This document shows positions 1 through 13,037 of a stretch of DNA of 64,000 nucleotides, one piece after another. Position numbers and translations under genes: made by a program. Under the pieces are notes generated by a model that made no database searches, had not been told where the DNA came from, and saw nothing but the letters and a program-made list of their open reading frames with translations. Source of the stretch: Morella rubra (Eukaryota > Streptophyta > Magnoliopsida > Fagales > Myricaceae); NCBI GenBank assembly GCA_003952965.2, contig CM025854.1, forward strand, positions 276,264 through 340,263. Direction: 5' to 3'. Position 1 is the first letter of the stretch. Each line of letters begins with the position of its first letter.

Positions 1-1364
1 CAAAAGGTCTAACGGCCCATCCCTTACTAATCTGTTAATCCTATCCAGATGCCACAAGTAAGTGGGATTGACATCCCTCTTCCTCTTGAGAGTTTTCACA
101 CTAGTATCAGCATCATTCTCTATATTATTCACAGAGTCCACAACATTGTCCAAAATATAAAGACCATCTATCAGAGTACCAGATGCAAGAAACTGATTTT
201 GAAACTTAATAACAAGTTTAGTATTAAAGACAAGTGAATATCCAGATATTCCAAGTTTTGAAACAGAAATTAAGTTTCTACGATATTCTGGTACATATAG
301 ACAATCTTTCAAAAGTAAAACTTTGTTTCGTTGTAGACTAGGTGAAAATTCCTATGGTGTCGCTGCAACACTTGCAGTCGTCCCCATCTTTAGGATAACT
401 TCCCTTTCATCTAGTCTCGAGTTTCTTTAAACCCTGCAACATATTGCAGATATGAGACGTTGTGCCTGAATCGACACACCATGAATTTAATGGACCATCT
501 ATTAAATTCATTTCAATGACAAGCATACCTTCAGCAGGTTTCTTTTGCTTCAAAGAAGCAAGATACACGCGGCAATTCCTTTTCCAATGACCTGGTTTGC
601 CGCAGTGGAAACAATTTCCCTTAGCCTTTTTATCTGGCTCGCTCTTGTCCTCCTTCTTTGCCTTTGAGCTAGGCTGAGACCTTTTCTTTTTCTTAAATTT
701 CTTGCCTTTGGGTTTGATTCCAGAGGCAGAGATGCCTTTTGACTTGTCCATTATCATTAGAGAACCTTTTTCCTTTTTGATAAGTTCTTCAGCTGCTTGC
801 AACATATTGAGCAGTTCTGACAAAGTCACAAGCATCTTGTTCATATTATAATTTAATACGAACTGGTTGAACGATTCAGGCAGAGATGCCAATACCGCTC
901 CAACCTTGGTCTCGCCGTCAATTTCTGCCCTAGTGTCTCCAGTTCTGTGATGAAAGATATCATCTTCAGGACATGTTCCCGAACTGGTGCACCTTCCACC
1001 ATTTTGGTGGTCATCAGCAGTTTCATAACTTGCTGGCGTGCAGAACGACTTTGCTCTCCGAATAGCTCTTGGAGATATACAAGTATCTCTTTAGCTGTTG
1101 CTATGCCCTCGCATTGCTTTTGCAATAAGTTGGACATAGATGCCAACATATAACAACGAGCTAATTCATTTGCCTCATGCCATTTTCAAAAACAACTCTT
1201 TGTTCTTGAGTAGCATCGGCTAAGGCAAGCTGAGGAGTCTCCTCTCTGAGGACATGAGCTATTTTATCCACAGTGAGTACTATCATAAGATTTCTCTTCA
1301 AGTCAAGGAAGTTTGGCCCAGTCAGTTTGTTATCATCTAGGATTCTAGATAATGGGTTAGGCAT
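1..1364 (-). pseudogene. Copia gag-pol remnant (gag, zinc knuckle, protease, pre-integrase)
   Basis: The likely gag start is the ATG at 1364 (MPNPLSRILDD...). The gag (UBN2-like) domain is split across three reading frames: about 1364-1161, 1149-905 and 892-407. The last piece carries a CCHC zinc knuckle (CFHCGKPGHWKRNC) followed by the aspartic protease motif WCVDSGTTSHIC. Past a stop near 407 the homology continues in another frame through a typical CLYVPEYRRNLISVS segment to a shortened pre-integrase box (YLWHLDRINRL, missing several residues found in relatives). At least two frameshifts and two stops make it non-functional. Confidence 0.88.
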
Positions 1365-2099
1365 TATGAATCTGCAAATATAAGAAAGAAAATTCACAAG
1401 TATATTAACAATCATTAGCATAGGGATTTTAATAGCTAATGGTACCTCCCACTGAATCACAGCAACCAAACGAAAAAGCAGAATATAACATTTATATTCA
1501 GTGTTTGCAGTGGGTATCAAGAACTTTCAACTTATGTGCACATAATCCTATTTTAGTAATCATGACACAACTTATAAAAGCAAGTAGCATCTACTTATCA
1601 TGATCACATCACATGTTGTATATCATGCATATACAAATTTCATGATTCTTGATATTTCTTTTGGCCACAACATAAACACAATCTTCACTATTTTAGTGGA
1701 CGTGTTTATTTAGTTAAGTGCAACCATCGTCTAAATGACATGTAATTTTGTAATGGGTCGGCATTGCTATTTTAGTCAACACCCCACCACTCATACACGC
1801 TCACTTATCTTCACAAGAAGTATACGGGACAAATTATAAAATCAACAATTGGCCGTGACTATTTTAGTTTTAACCAATCATCAATCAAATAAAATTTCCA
1901 AATACCAACAATGGAAGGCCATGGATTTAATTTTCTGTAAAATAATCTCATTTAACACTTATATTAAATCTGTAAAATTTTTTTTTAACTCGGTCAAACC
2001 GGGTTGGTCAACGGTCAACCGGTCAAACCGGGTTGACCCGTTGACCCACTGGTCTGGGTCCAACTCAAACTGGAGCCGGGTCGTGGTCTGGGTCTAACC

Positions 2100-2600
2100 C
2101 GGACCTGGCTGGGCTATGGGCCCGAGTCCAACCGTGGCCCAAGCCCCGCACGGGCGCCATGGCCCGGATCTCATCCGGCCATAGGCTGGCCCAACAGGGC
2201 CCAGCCCTTGCGCTCCTTTTTTTTTTTTTTAATTGGACCCAGCCCAACGTTTGGGCTGGGTCTGCTGGGCCTTGGGCCGGGTAGGGCAACTGTTGCCCTA
2301 CCCGAGGCCCAAACGCGCGACCCAGGGCATCTATGCCCTGGGCCCTGTTTGGCCCCCAAGGGCAGGGGTTGCGCCTTACCACCCCCAGGCCGGTGAGGCG
2401 CCGGCCAACGGCCTGAGGTGGCCGTGGGAGGCCGTGGGGAGGCCAAATGGCCTCAACCCGTCGGTGTACCCCCAAAGGGGTACACCGCGACAGCGGCCGC
2501 TGCTGCTTGCTTGCCTGGGACCACCAGCCGTGGTCCCCAGCTTCTGAGCCACCACCTGCGGCTGGTGGTGGCCTTGAGAGAAGAACACTCTCTCTCCTTG
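2100..2600 (-). other. GC-rich leader with an array of near-perfect hairpins
   Basis: This part of the retroelement leader is far more GC-rich than the rest of the window and holds a series of short inverted repeats: 2236-2262 (12-bp stem, 3-nt loop), 2279-2303 (12-bp stem, 1-nt loop), 2321-2342 (10-bp stem, 2-nt loop), 2439-2454 (6-bp stem, 4-nt loop), 2462-2487 (11-bp stem, 4-nt loop), 2492-2501 (10-bp palindrome), 2517-2537 (7-bp stem) and 2548-2572 (9-bp stem, 7-nt loop). Just outside it (1990-2045) are short repeats of a GGTCAACCGG type. It is open in several frames, but only because it is GC-rich. A role in genomic RNA packaging, dimerisation or translation control is inference. Confidence 0.75.
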
Positions 2601-2986
2601 TGATTTTCTTTTCATCGGGCACAAAAAAAAAAAATTCAACAAGAAAATACAAAAACAACCCTATTTCATCTTTCTCAAAAACTCAAAAGAAAAACAAGAT
2701 CTATCACTAGATTTAACAGATCTCAACAAATCGCTAAAAGAAAACCCACGAGCATGGGTTCCGCAAAAACGTTTTCCTCTTTTGAAAGAACAAAAAACGA
2801 ACAAAAGAAGAGTGCTTTGCCCGATGTCTCTTTCGCGTGGATCCCACATGCAAAGCGAATCATACGGAAACACTTTTCAACTAACAGATTCGCAACAACA
2901 TTCAACAAATCAGTTGAATCACGAAGAACACGTGCGGGAAGTTAGAGAGAGAAACTAACTTGGAACTGTGAGATTTCACAGATCTC

Positions 2987-2998
2987 GCTCTGATACCA
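2987..2998 (-). other. Primer-binding site for initiator tRNA-Met
   Basis: The minus strand reads TGGTATCAGAGC, the 12 bases complementary to the 3' end of plant initiator tRNA-Met that most Copia elements use to prime minus-strand DNA synthesis. It lies two bases from the LTR edge, as expected. Confidence 0.9.
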
Positions 2999-3000
2999 CT

Positions 3001-4257
3001 TGTTGGATCGCGAGGTCGCAGCGGAAAGGATCGTTGAATCAAAGCAGCCCAAGCGTTCTGCCTCTTTCAGATCCACGCACACAGCTTTGAGAGAGATTTT
3101 AGAGAGAGAAACTCTCACGTGAAAAATGAATTCTCTTTCTCAAATGAATTTCTGAGCTATTTATAATGGCTGGCTCAGAACTCAACTGTGCTATACGTGG
3201 GATCTTTAGGGATCTTATATCTCGGCCGTAGGATCATCATGAAAAACTCTTTTTCATTAAACTCCCTTATATTCTGTAATCCGAATTTATAGGCTTCTAC
3301 AAATTGTGATCATGTCCATTAACATATCACAATTGACCCCCGAGATAATGAGATTGTTTTTGTGAAATCCCTTTTTCTAACAATTATATGCTTATTTATC
3401 CTTCCACCATACTATATTCCACATGAGCTAATAGGACTGGAATAATATCACCGATTAAGTCCCTAGCTCATATAATTCTTAATTCTCAGTCTGTACCTAG
3501 TTGGACTTCCAAAACTTTCCAAAATCATTTTCGCAAATATTTACTTCATATATTAATAAGTAAAAACTGTGAAAACACTTTTCACAAAATCTCGCTGGCA
3601 GCGTTTTATGTGAGTCCAACAATATACAGACATAATGAATATACTGCCTCATCAAGAGACTGGTAGATTCCATATTGAGCAATTATACAAATTCACTTAC
3701 TATGCACAAGGCCCAACCTTATCTGGAATATTTGATCTACGAAGATCATCACCAAATGATTCAGTCAAAGCACAAGCACACAACAAGCAAACCTGCATAA
3801 CTCTCTCAGGTCTAAGGACAACATAAGCTAATTGTGCTGAATACTATTCTCTACATCAGTGATCGTTTTAGAAGGTATTCATATTTGATCCGTTCAGTGC
3901 ATGTACTCTTACATTGCACCCACTCATCTACTTAAGGTCACCACCTCAATGACGGAGTCCATCATTCTATTTTATAGAGGCACAACGAGTGTAGACCTAT
4001 TTGTAATTATCATGTATCTCGGTCTAGAACACAGTGAGTCAACAAGGATCCGAAAAGTCATACTCCCCGCCTCCGATTCATTAATCATTGGCCTGACTTT
4101 TCTACAATATTACTCAACAATATGACATCTAATGCCATTATATATATGACTCTTATGTCATTGCATGTACCCAAAATAATATACAAGTGATTAAGCAACA
4201 ATAATAATTATCTCATAATTATGCAAAATGATTAGTTTTGAGGGCATACATCCAACA
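3001..4257 (-). repeat. 5' long terminal repeat of the Copia element
   Basis: The block is bounded by a perfect 7-bp inverted terminal repeat, TGTTGGA at 3001 and TCCAACA at 4251-4257, with the canonical TG...CA ends. It is 1257 bp long, and the primer-binding site sits two bases inside its inner edge, which fixes that end precisely. It is AT-rich with no open frame. The second LTR lies outside the window. Confidence 0.88.
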
Positions 4258-4568
4258 ATTTCCTAGACTGGATCACAGAAAACTTTGTCGCGAGTTTCAC
4301 CCGAAACCAATTGAAGAAATGGAAAACGAGAACGTACAACTTTAAATGAGAAAGAAGGGGGATAATATCTTTGGCATCTCAACCCTCCTGGCTTCTCAGA
4401 TCGCCTTATTTATATTGCTGAACGCTGAGTTAATGAATCGTGGATAGATAAAGATTAGTAATATTAGATCTTCACTGCTTACATACAAACAAAAGAAAAG
4501 CTAATATGTATAGAGAGAGAGAGAGAGGGAGAGGGGAGAGAATTGCGAACAAAAAGACTAATATTTCT

Positions 4569-4952
4569 CTACAGATGAAGAGAAGTATCAACGCCAGAAT
4601 TTTCAGAACTTTTTGATGTGCCGGCAGTGGCTGCAGTACCATAAGGCCATGAGTTTGTCAAGGGTTGCATCTTCATGGCTCGAAGATCATCGGGGTCGGT
4701 CCGCAAGTTAAGCCCGAGAGAGAGTGAATCTTGAAGAGTTGACCTATGTGGAATGATCATTTCGGATTGGAAGGATGACTTTGAATGCTGATCAAAAACC
4801 ATAGTTGGCGCGTTTCTTTCGGTTTCCGAGAACAGTTTTAGAAGGTCCCTCTCCTCCCTTCTCTCTTTAACTTTCTCCAAGTGCCTAAACCTTTCTTGCA
4901 GGAGAGCAATGGAGGGGCTGACCGTGGTGGGATCACCAGTTTGCCTACCCAT
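4569..4952 (-). CDS. Small plant protein of unknown function (127 aa)
   Basis: This is an intronless frame of 127 codons. The N-terminal half holds a charged helical stretch (SIALLQERFRHLEKVKERRE, about residues 14-33) that should form a short coiled coil. The rest is polar and probably disordered, rich in Ser, Asp and Pro. I see no signal peptide, membrane segment or catalytic motif. The opening ending in SIALLQERF followed by a charged helix resembles a family of small uncharacterised plant proteins, but this is from memory and I cannot name a function. A TATA box sits about 70 bases upstream of the start, which favours a real gene. It is flanked on the right by gene-free DNA and on the left by the Copia LTR only 310 bp away, so its 3' end may lie close to the insertion. 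Confidence 0.72.
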   Translation of the reverse strand: MGRQTGDPTTVSPSIALLQERFRHLEKVKERREERDLLKLFSETERNAPTMVFDQHSKSSFQSEMIIPHRSTLQDSLSLGLNLRTDPDDLRAMKMQPLTNSWPYGTAATAGTSKSSENSGVDTSLHL

Positions 4953-6776
4953 GGGAGGAGGACTTAAGTTCTACGGTGGTTATTGGCTTTGAAGGGCTGC
5001 AATGCATGAGTGTGTACATATATAGGAGAGAGCAAATTTCTGTTTTGCATTAATTTATTCATTTGCGTCCTTATAGTTCTAATTGATTCGGCATGATGCA
5101 ATATAATTGAGAATCGGCTACTGTATCAGAAAATCCAAGAGGAAAAGTTTGAAAGCTAGACTAGGGATCAGGCTTGAGTTGGTGGATGTGTGGGCAAAAG
5201 GACTTTTTGAAGGAGGAAAAGGGTGGGAGAGAAAGTCCAAAATGGGATGGAGGATAGCGTTTGGAAGGGTGTTTTGAGGGGAATAACTGGTTAGGTAATG
5301 CATTTGTCGGCTTGTTTCCTAAACTCCTGTTTGCTTTGCAGAAGATGGTACATGTCGTGGCGGGTTTTGGAGTGACATTATTACTTCCCATCCGTTTTCA
5401 ACTTACTCTTCTATTTTTTTCGCCTTTGCAGCAGAGAGTTCAGATTAGGCGAGATGGGGCCTCCATAAAAGACGAGGATTAGAAGGAATATTTTTAGAGT
5501 TTGATGTTTTGATCGGGGCCCTCTTCTCTAGCGGAAAGAGAGAGGAAACTCAACCACAAGAGTCTCTTTTTTTGTGTGTCTGCGTGTGAGAGAGAGTGAG
5601 AGAGGCCTAGCCATGAGTTCCAGGGCCTTACTCTGTTCGGCCTCAACTGTGCCCCGCTCACTTCGCCCATAAAGCCCAGATGATAGAGCTGATTTTGACC
5701 TTGCAGGAGCTGCCCACCCATTAGCCCCAGGTCCCGGGCCATACTTTTAGAGATTGAATAAAACTTTGAGTACTTTACAATTGATCAAAACCATCTTGTT
5801 TCTTGATTGAGGTGCTTAATATCATCCAATCATGAACTAGAATCAATTAATGAGTCTGTGTAGAGGGTTTATGAACCGAGACACCGCTTATATTTGTGAA
5901 AATCCATTTGGCTCGAAGTTTGATTGAGGTGGCTCGAGAGGCCATTTAATTTTGTTATTCCATCTTTATATGTAGGCAGCAGCTGGTCATGGGGGATATT
6001 AGTTCCACATATGAATGAAATGATTGAAGAGGATGGACAGAAAGGAGACAGGAAGCAGTGACGACGTTGAGCGTATAGGTGTGCTCCAGAGTTTATTTTG
6101 CGAGATAAATCACATTCTCAAAGGGAAGAGACACGTTCAAAGTTTTGTAAGACTGAGAGAACACTGAAATCTTCAGGACTTGTTCCTTACACACTCCAGG
6201 TTCTGTTGTGTATTGAAGGGGTGAAAGACAATGAAGCTGAACACGTAAAGTACTGGGAAGACTAAGGTTGCCTTTATCTCCAGCTAGGCCTAGAATTAAA
6301 AGCAACTGCTTGTGTTGGTTCTACAGAGTCTTTCGACCAAATATGTATATGTCATTAGCTAGCTAGTTAATTCTCACTTTTTCACTTGGTTATAGGGTTC
6401 AGATATATTTTTTGTGTAAATTTTGCTGTATAGAGTGACTTCTATATGTTTTACTTTCTTAAGGCAATTGATGAAGGGAAGAGGCAAAAGCTTATGAATT
6501 ATCTGAAGTAGAAATTAACTGTAGCTTATGCTTCCAAATTCAAGTTCCTTTTCCCCTTTGCCTCAGCAGCAATGAGAATTAATATATTTGTTTCCCAAAA
6601 AGAAATGATCTTGTTGCAGGGCAGTATCCTTCAGGTTGATCGAATTCTCAAATTTATAACACACAATAATGCTACAAACAATATAAGTTCAATCACAAAA
6701 GAGCCGGTCATGTCTTTAGCTTTAAAGCGATACAGTTTGAGCTAGACAAGCAGTTTGTAGCAAAGATAGTACATCA
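4953..6776. other. Gene-free interval
   Basis: Apart from the TATA box at 5015-5024 I see only short open frames without family resemblance. The stretch at 5490-5760 has a higher GC content and GA microsatellite tracts (near 5590), and looks like old repeat DNA. No RNA gene or complete transposon ends were recognised. Confidence 0.5.
5015..5024 (-). promoter_or_regulatory. TATA box of the 127-aa gene
   Basis: The minus strand reads CTATATATGT here, about 65-70 bases before the ATG at 4952. A start site about 30 bases downstream would leave a short 5' leader of some 40 bases. Confidence 0.5.
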
Positions 6777-6866
6777 GCACAGATGAAGAGCAGGGCAACT
6801 TCAACAAGGGCAAGAAGATTGAGTCATGTTGTAGCTGCAGATAGACATCTATCAGTTTAGGTCTGT

Positions 6867-7872
<1,006 letters not shown>

Positions 7873-7969
7873 GATCAATGTAAACCTTCTCGGAATTGAG
7901 TGCTTTTGCTCTATATGCTGCAAACTGAGAGACTGTGAAGAAGCCTATGGGAGGTGCCAAGGAGGGGGA

Positions 7970-8061
7970 GAGAGGTTATAACGGGAACGAGAAGATGTTG
8001 TAGATTAGGATATCTACACGTCAGCAACATCCTATTGGTCCTCACATTGGATGCAGATTTC
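7970..8061 (-). promoter_or_regulatory. CAB-type promoter of LHCB2 copy 1
   Basis: On the minus strand, two CCAAT boxes (8046-8050 and 8034-8038) precede a GACGTGTAGATATCC-like block (about 8022-8008) that combines an ACGT core and a GATA/I-box. A TATA-like GTTATAAC follows at 7982-7975, about 105 bases before the ATG. CCAAT, ACGT and GATA elements in this order are typical of light-regulated Lhcb promoters. Copy 2 keeps the same elements near 18180-18250. Confidence 0.6.
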
Positions 8062-8262
8062 CAGTTGATTTAATTCGGGGAGCAAGAGGTTATTATTAAG
8101 CCATGTGGCATTGAAAGATCTTCGTGGTGGGAGGTGTCGCGTCCATATGCACAGAGAATACAGGCCACAGAATGTATGTAGCATATAAATTATAATTCTT
8201 ATTTTTCAGGGCTGGGCTGATGACACGTCGCGAACAAATCAATAGCCCAATTAAAAAAAAAA

Positions 8263-8639
8263 GTGTTAAATACACTTTGCACTCTTCTTTAGGTTTTATA
8301 TGCAGTCCGATATATTATTTTTGACACATTGGTTCCTTAACTTACACATTTTTTCACTTTGAACCGCACCCAAATTGTCCGTTAATTTAACGGATTCCGT
8401 CAAAACGTGGAGTACAATGTGTACATACGTCCAAAGAAAAGGGAGGCAATGTATATATCCAAAAGATAAGGGGGCAATGTGTACAAATTTTGACGGAATC
8501 CGTCTAATTAACGGGCAATTTGGGTGACGGGGTTTAAAGTGAAAAAATATGTAAGTTAAGGGGTCCAATGTGACAAAAATAATACATTAGGGTGCAAAGT
8601 GTAAATCATCCTGATAAGGAGGCAAAATGTATTTAATCC
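8263..8639. mobile_element. MITE-like element with ...TTAAATACACTTTGCA ends and a large inner palindrome
   Basis: The left end reads GTGTTAAATACACTTTGCAC and the right end GTATTTAATCC, matching the termini of the longer elements at 24041-24524 and 41578-42060. Inside, 8369-8405 and 8487-8524 form an inverted repeat with about 35 of 37 positions paired, so the unit can fold into a long hairpin. The corresponding place in duplicate copy 2 (about 18440-18460) is empty, which supports insertion into an A-rich site after the duplication. No coding capacity was seen. Confidence 0.75.
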
Positions 8640-8955
8640 AAAAAAAACAGACCAATAACGTGGCCATGTCATTAAAAGCCCATCCATTTTATTTGGGTGG
8701 TTTTAGGCCTATGGTAATTGTAATTGAACCCAATATCTACAGCTCTTCTAAGTTTTTAAAGGAAATTGTAAGGGAAGAATTCTTTTAGTTCTAATTACTC
8801 TTTCTGGGATAAATGGATTAGACGTCTCAAAAGGGTTCTTAGTTTTCTCTCAAAATTTAGTGCATGTCTTAGTTGAAATTTTGGCCAACATAAGGTAGAA
8901 GGGTTAGAATAATAATTCCGAGACGTTAGGGACATGCCCAAAAATATTATTAACT

Positions 8956-11900
8956 CCTCCTAATAATATTCTTCCATTATAAATGTAGGTATTTAATTTA
9001 CGTCTTCTTCTTCGAGAAACTAAATCTAATATATGATAAACAGACATTGCAGTTCTCCTATTATATAGCGATGCATGGGCATGAGGATAATTAGTTGACT
9101 TAACGTAAGAAGTGCTTGTGCTTCGTATCTCGAAAACAGAAACCACTGTCGACACTGTGACTTAACTTACGACATTAATCAATTGTGTGGAAATTAACAA
9201 GAGGTCGAGAGCTTGGTTGTCTGTGAAACAGTAGTGCAATATATAGACTTTGGAGTTATATTAATAGATCATGGAGGATATTATTCAGTAATTAGCAGCT
9301 TGGATCAGTGTACGTATAACGTGCTTGAAACCTAATACAAATTTCTGACGCAAGATACTGAACGGGGATTAGAACTTGCCATGGATAATAATACGATATA
9401 TATCTTGTAAAAATCAAGTAATTATATATGCATTCAGTTGATCAGTGATCTGATCTGTCGCCAAGCAGATACGATCTGATATAGGGACGAAACATCACTA
9501 ATAGATGAGGACTTGGAAGATTGCGAGGCAGAAGAAGAAGGTGAAGAAGCAGCTATGGTAGGACAATGGAGTAGAAGCAGAAGAAAAACCGAGATGCCCA
9601 AGATCAATTGCTCTGATACACCGTGCTAATTAGAATTGACTCTTTTAGGTCGAATGAAGAAGAATCTCCCTTCATTGATTGTAAACAATATATATAGCGT
9701 TGTAATGCCTCGAACCTAAAAATTCAAACGGGCAGAGTTCCGTCTGAAAAATAGGACTTTCCACCATGCTTATACGCAAAAATCTTCCCAACAAGAAACT
9801 CAAAAGAAAATTCTATTCCACCTCTTAATAATAAAAAACCACACTCAAAAACCATCCATAAAATGTGAAAATATGAAATCAAAAAGTCTAATCAGAGCAC
9901 TACTCCAAAATCTTCAAATCTCACAATTAACAAGGGATCCAAATAAACAGTTTTCTCAAATGAAATAAAATTACTAAGGTCTCCAAATTGATGCAATCAC
10001 TACCAAAGTCTCTAGAGGACTCTTTATTTGATAACCTTGCAACTTGAAACCTTCCCAAAAACTATCACTCGATATCTCCTACTACTCCTGCCACTAGCTG
10101 CTAAATCTGAAAGATAAGAAGTAAGTGGTGAGTTACAACTAGCTTAGTAAATAGCAATCAATAGGGGTAGGAAAAATGACAATTTATAAGCATAACCGAG
10201 ATCAAAAAAATGTAGTGAGCAATACTAATTGATTAATCTTTGTCTTATGGTTCTAAATTAATAGATCTTTTTCCTTTAATGAAGAATTAACAAACCTTTT
10301 CTTTTAATAATATTAATTAAAGCATTAAACATGTAATTTATCACTAAATATTAAATATGCCTTAAATCTTCAAATGAATGATTTTTGGGCCTCCTTACCT
10401 TATTGGGCCTATCCTAAAATTTTCAAAATTTTGGGCTTGTTTAGGGTTAATGGGCCTAAAGTCCAATTAGGCCGCTAAACGGGCTTTGTGATTTAAGCCC
10501 CTAAAATTACTCTGTTTGGACTCAAACTTGGGCTTCCCATCTATTTTTCATGCTCTACACAGCCATGTAATTATTTTTTCTGTTTGGACATTTTTACCCT
10601 AACATTTTATGTGAAATGCTGAAACTGCCCTTAGAGACTCCAGGGGCATTTTGACCTTTCCTTGCATCATTTTTGCTGAAATTTTTACGGTGATGTCTTA
10701 AGTACCTACACTACCTATCTGAAAATTTTCACAAAAATTCAAAGGATTTCTTGGGGTTGTTTTGGACAGTGGCCATTTTTGGTAAGCCCTAACTAGTGTT
10801 GTTGCATGTTATGGATCTTGCTTCTAAATACCCTAATCAATGATCTATCTTACACACTATGAATGAGCTCACAGAGTACATATATAGATGATATCAATGA
10901 GGAAATAGATCAAAATAAAACTTTTCACAATCAACACATGAACATTTTTTGCCATTTTTTAACTTGTAAGCACCAAACTTCATCTTTGAGCTCATAGGCT
11001 CCTTTCAAGGCTTTACTTGCCATATTCACATCTCAAAAGCCATCCTTGCCATCCAGCCATCATCAAACTTTCCATATTGCATAACTTTTAAACATAACAC
11101 ATGACATATGCTTCACACTTAGAAAAAAAAAGACATATGCTTCACAAGTCAAAAAAATAGACATGCAACATCATCCACCAACATCAAAGGCCAAGCCGTG
11201 GCCCTCCCTTCCTCCAAATATTTGGCCACTGATGTGGCCTACAACACAACCAAGTTTTTCTTACAAAAGCAAATATTACACAACACCATATTCTTACAAA
11301 ATAGCCAAAGAAAACCTAATATTTTTGACATGCAAATACTCTTAGCACATAATCCCATGTTGAAAACTAATCCTATGCATTTCCTTCTTGCATCTAACGT
11401 ATATGGCATGATGTTTATCAAATCAACAAGTAAAAACATATAAGAACATGCTTTTCCAACACAAAATGCAAGAACTACCCTTAAATCAAGCTTTCTCTCT
11501 CTTTTTTTTTTTCCTTCCTCTTTTCTCTCTTTTTCTTCTCTTCTTTCTCTCTTCCTTCTTCCTTCTCTTTTTCACTCTCACGGCAGCTCTCTTTCTTTTG
11601 TTTTCTCTTTGGCCGAATGAATAGCCAACTAACCCCCCCCCCCCCCCCTCCCCCTTTTTATAGCCTAGGTTAACTAGTGTTAGTTTGATAGAGTTAAGGT
11701 CTAGTCCTAGGGTTAGTATGATTGCAATAAAGTCACTTGTCACCCATGCAATAAATAGGTGGCATTAGGAAGAGGTTTACAAGTATCACACATGCACAAT
11801 TTTTATTTATTATAACTGTTATTGTAATTTTCAATTTAAACTAAATTATCAATTGTTAAAAATAATTTACAAAGATTAAAAATGATTTAAACATTAAATA

Positions 11901-13037
11901 TTTAGGTTATCAATCCTATTAGTTAAGGAAAGAAATAATTTGGCAAAATGATTAATAGAATTTTATTTCGGCAAAAAGACATTATAGTCTTAATTAGAAA
12001 TTAAGGCAATGAGATCAAAAATTCATAAAATTCTAAAATTGAAGATATTGATATTTCATAAAATATATCAAAGTATCATATAAGCATTTTATTTAACCTT
12101 GAAAAATAAATACAAATATTAATTATTAATTAAGGATATTAAGAATATAAATTTTCTTTTTACCAAATTTTTGACACAAAATGCAACAAATGACAATTAA
12201 GTCAAGAATAGGTAAGAAATGTATTTCTTAAGAAATTTTCACATTAAATAAACTATAGCATTTAAGCTTAGCAAATAAAAATCAAATATCAAGATTAAAG
12301 CTACAATTTCTAGAAAACTAAAGAAAATGCCAACAAAATTAACTTAATCATTAAATAGAATATTTATTAATGAAATTTCACTCACTAGAAATTTAAAAGC
12401 TAATAGATAACAAAAGTTTCAAATAAAGGGTAATAATGACATTTCATAAAATATTAGCATGTAAAGATAATCTATAAGCTTAATAATATCAAATCTTCAT
12501 AAATCATCTCACTTTCACTAATTAAGATAGTTTTATGAAAAATAAACGGAGGGTATTAGACGAAGTTTATTATTAAATAGATGGCACAATGTTTATATTC
12601 CATAATAGTATTATAGAGCAAAATATCAATGAATAATAAAGTGAATAATTTAACCAAGTAGTCATATTATTTGAATTCATTAATTTGACATATTTTTTAT
12701 ATTCACTAATAATATTGTAACTTTTATGTCACAAATATTATATAAATTAAATATAAACATGTGACATCTAAATCTATTATTAGATAAATGACTTAGGGCA
12801 TTATTCTTTACGTCCTAGAATATTATGCATATATATAGAAGGAAGTAAAGCCATATAATTGACCGAGAAAATAAGGAATGTGCGGAAGATGGCTTAGAGA
12901 AAGAAAGTACTTGAGATTTCGAAAGATAAGTACTAGAGCTGCACTCAGGCAGTACTACTGCACTATAGGAGGAGGAGCATTATCACTACAGCAATTTTAC
13001 CTCGTGGAGAGATCACTGGAGACTGGAGAGCGTCCGC
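8956..13037. other. AT-rich gene-free interval, probably old retroelement DNA
   Basis: No protein with family resemblance was found in either strand. Near 9612 a sequence close to the tRNA-Met primer-site complement appears (GCTCTGATACACC, one insertion from perfect), hinting at a decayed LTR element. 10380-10560 is rich in GGGCC/GGCCC words. 11800-12860 is extremely AT-rich with very short open frames. Confidence 0.45.
11491..11655. repeat. Polypyrimidine tract plus 16-base poly-C run
   Basis: 11491-11602 is almost pure C/T (CT and CTT microsatellite). A run of 16 consecutive C follows at 11633-11648, then T and five more C. Such tracts favour unusual DNA structures and are often collapsed or mis-sized in assemblies. 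Confidence 0.8.

Larger units (their letters stand above)
1..4257 (-). mobile_element. Copia-type LTR retrotransposon, 5' portion (continues beyond left edge)
   Basis: Read on the minus strand, the order is LTR (4257 to 3001), a two-base gap, a primer-binding site matching initiator tRNA-Met (2998-2987), a long leader (about 2985 to 1365), then gag, zinc knuckle, protease and the region before integrase, running off the window. This order and the gag sequence fit Ty1/Copia. The reverse transcriptase, RNase H and 3' LTR are not in the window, so LTR divergence and the target-site duplication cannot be read. The bases just outside the LTR start at 4258. The coding part is frameshifted, so this copy cannot be autonomous. 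Confidence 0.9.

Noticed and set aside
2065-2658. Long overlapping open frames on both strands in the GC-rich region
   Set aside because: Frames are open because stop codons are rare in GC-rich DNA. The predicted proteins have no family resemblance and the region is a retroelement leader full of hairpins.
9605-9625. Primer-binding-site-like GCTCTGATACACC
   Set aside because: It has one inserted base and no LTR edges (TG...CA) or coding region beside it, so no element could be defined.
11486-11743. 85-codon Lys/Arg/Glu-rich frame on the minus strand
   Set aside because: It is a translation of a CT microsatellite and a poly-C run.
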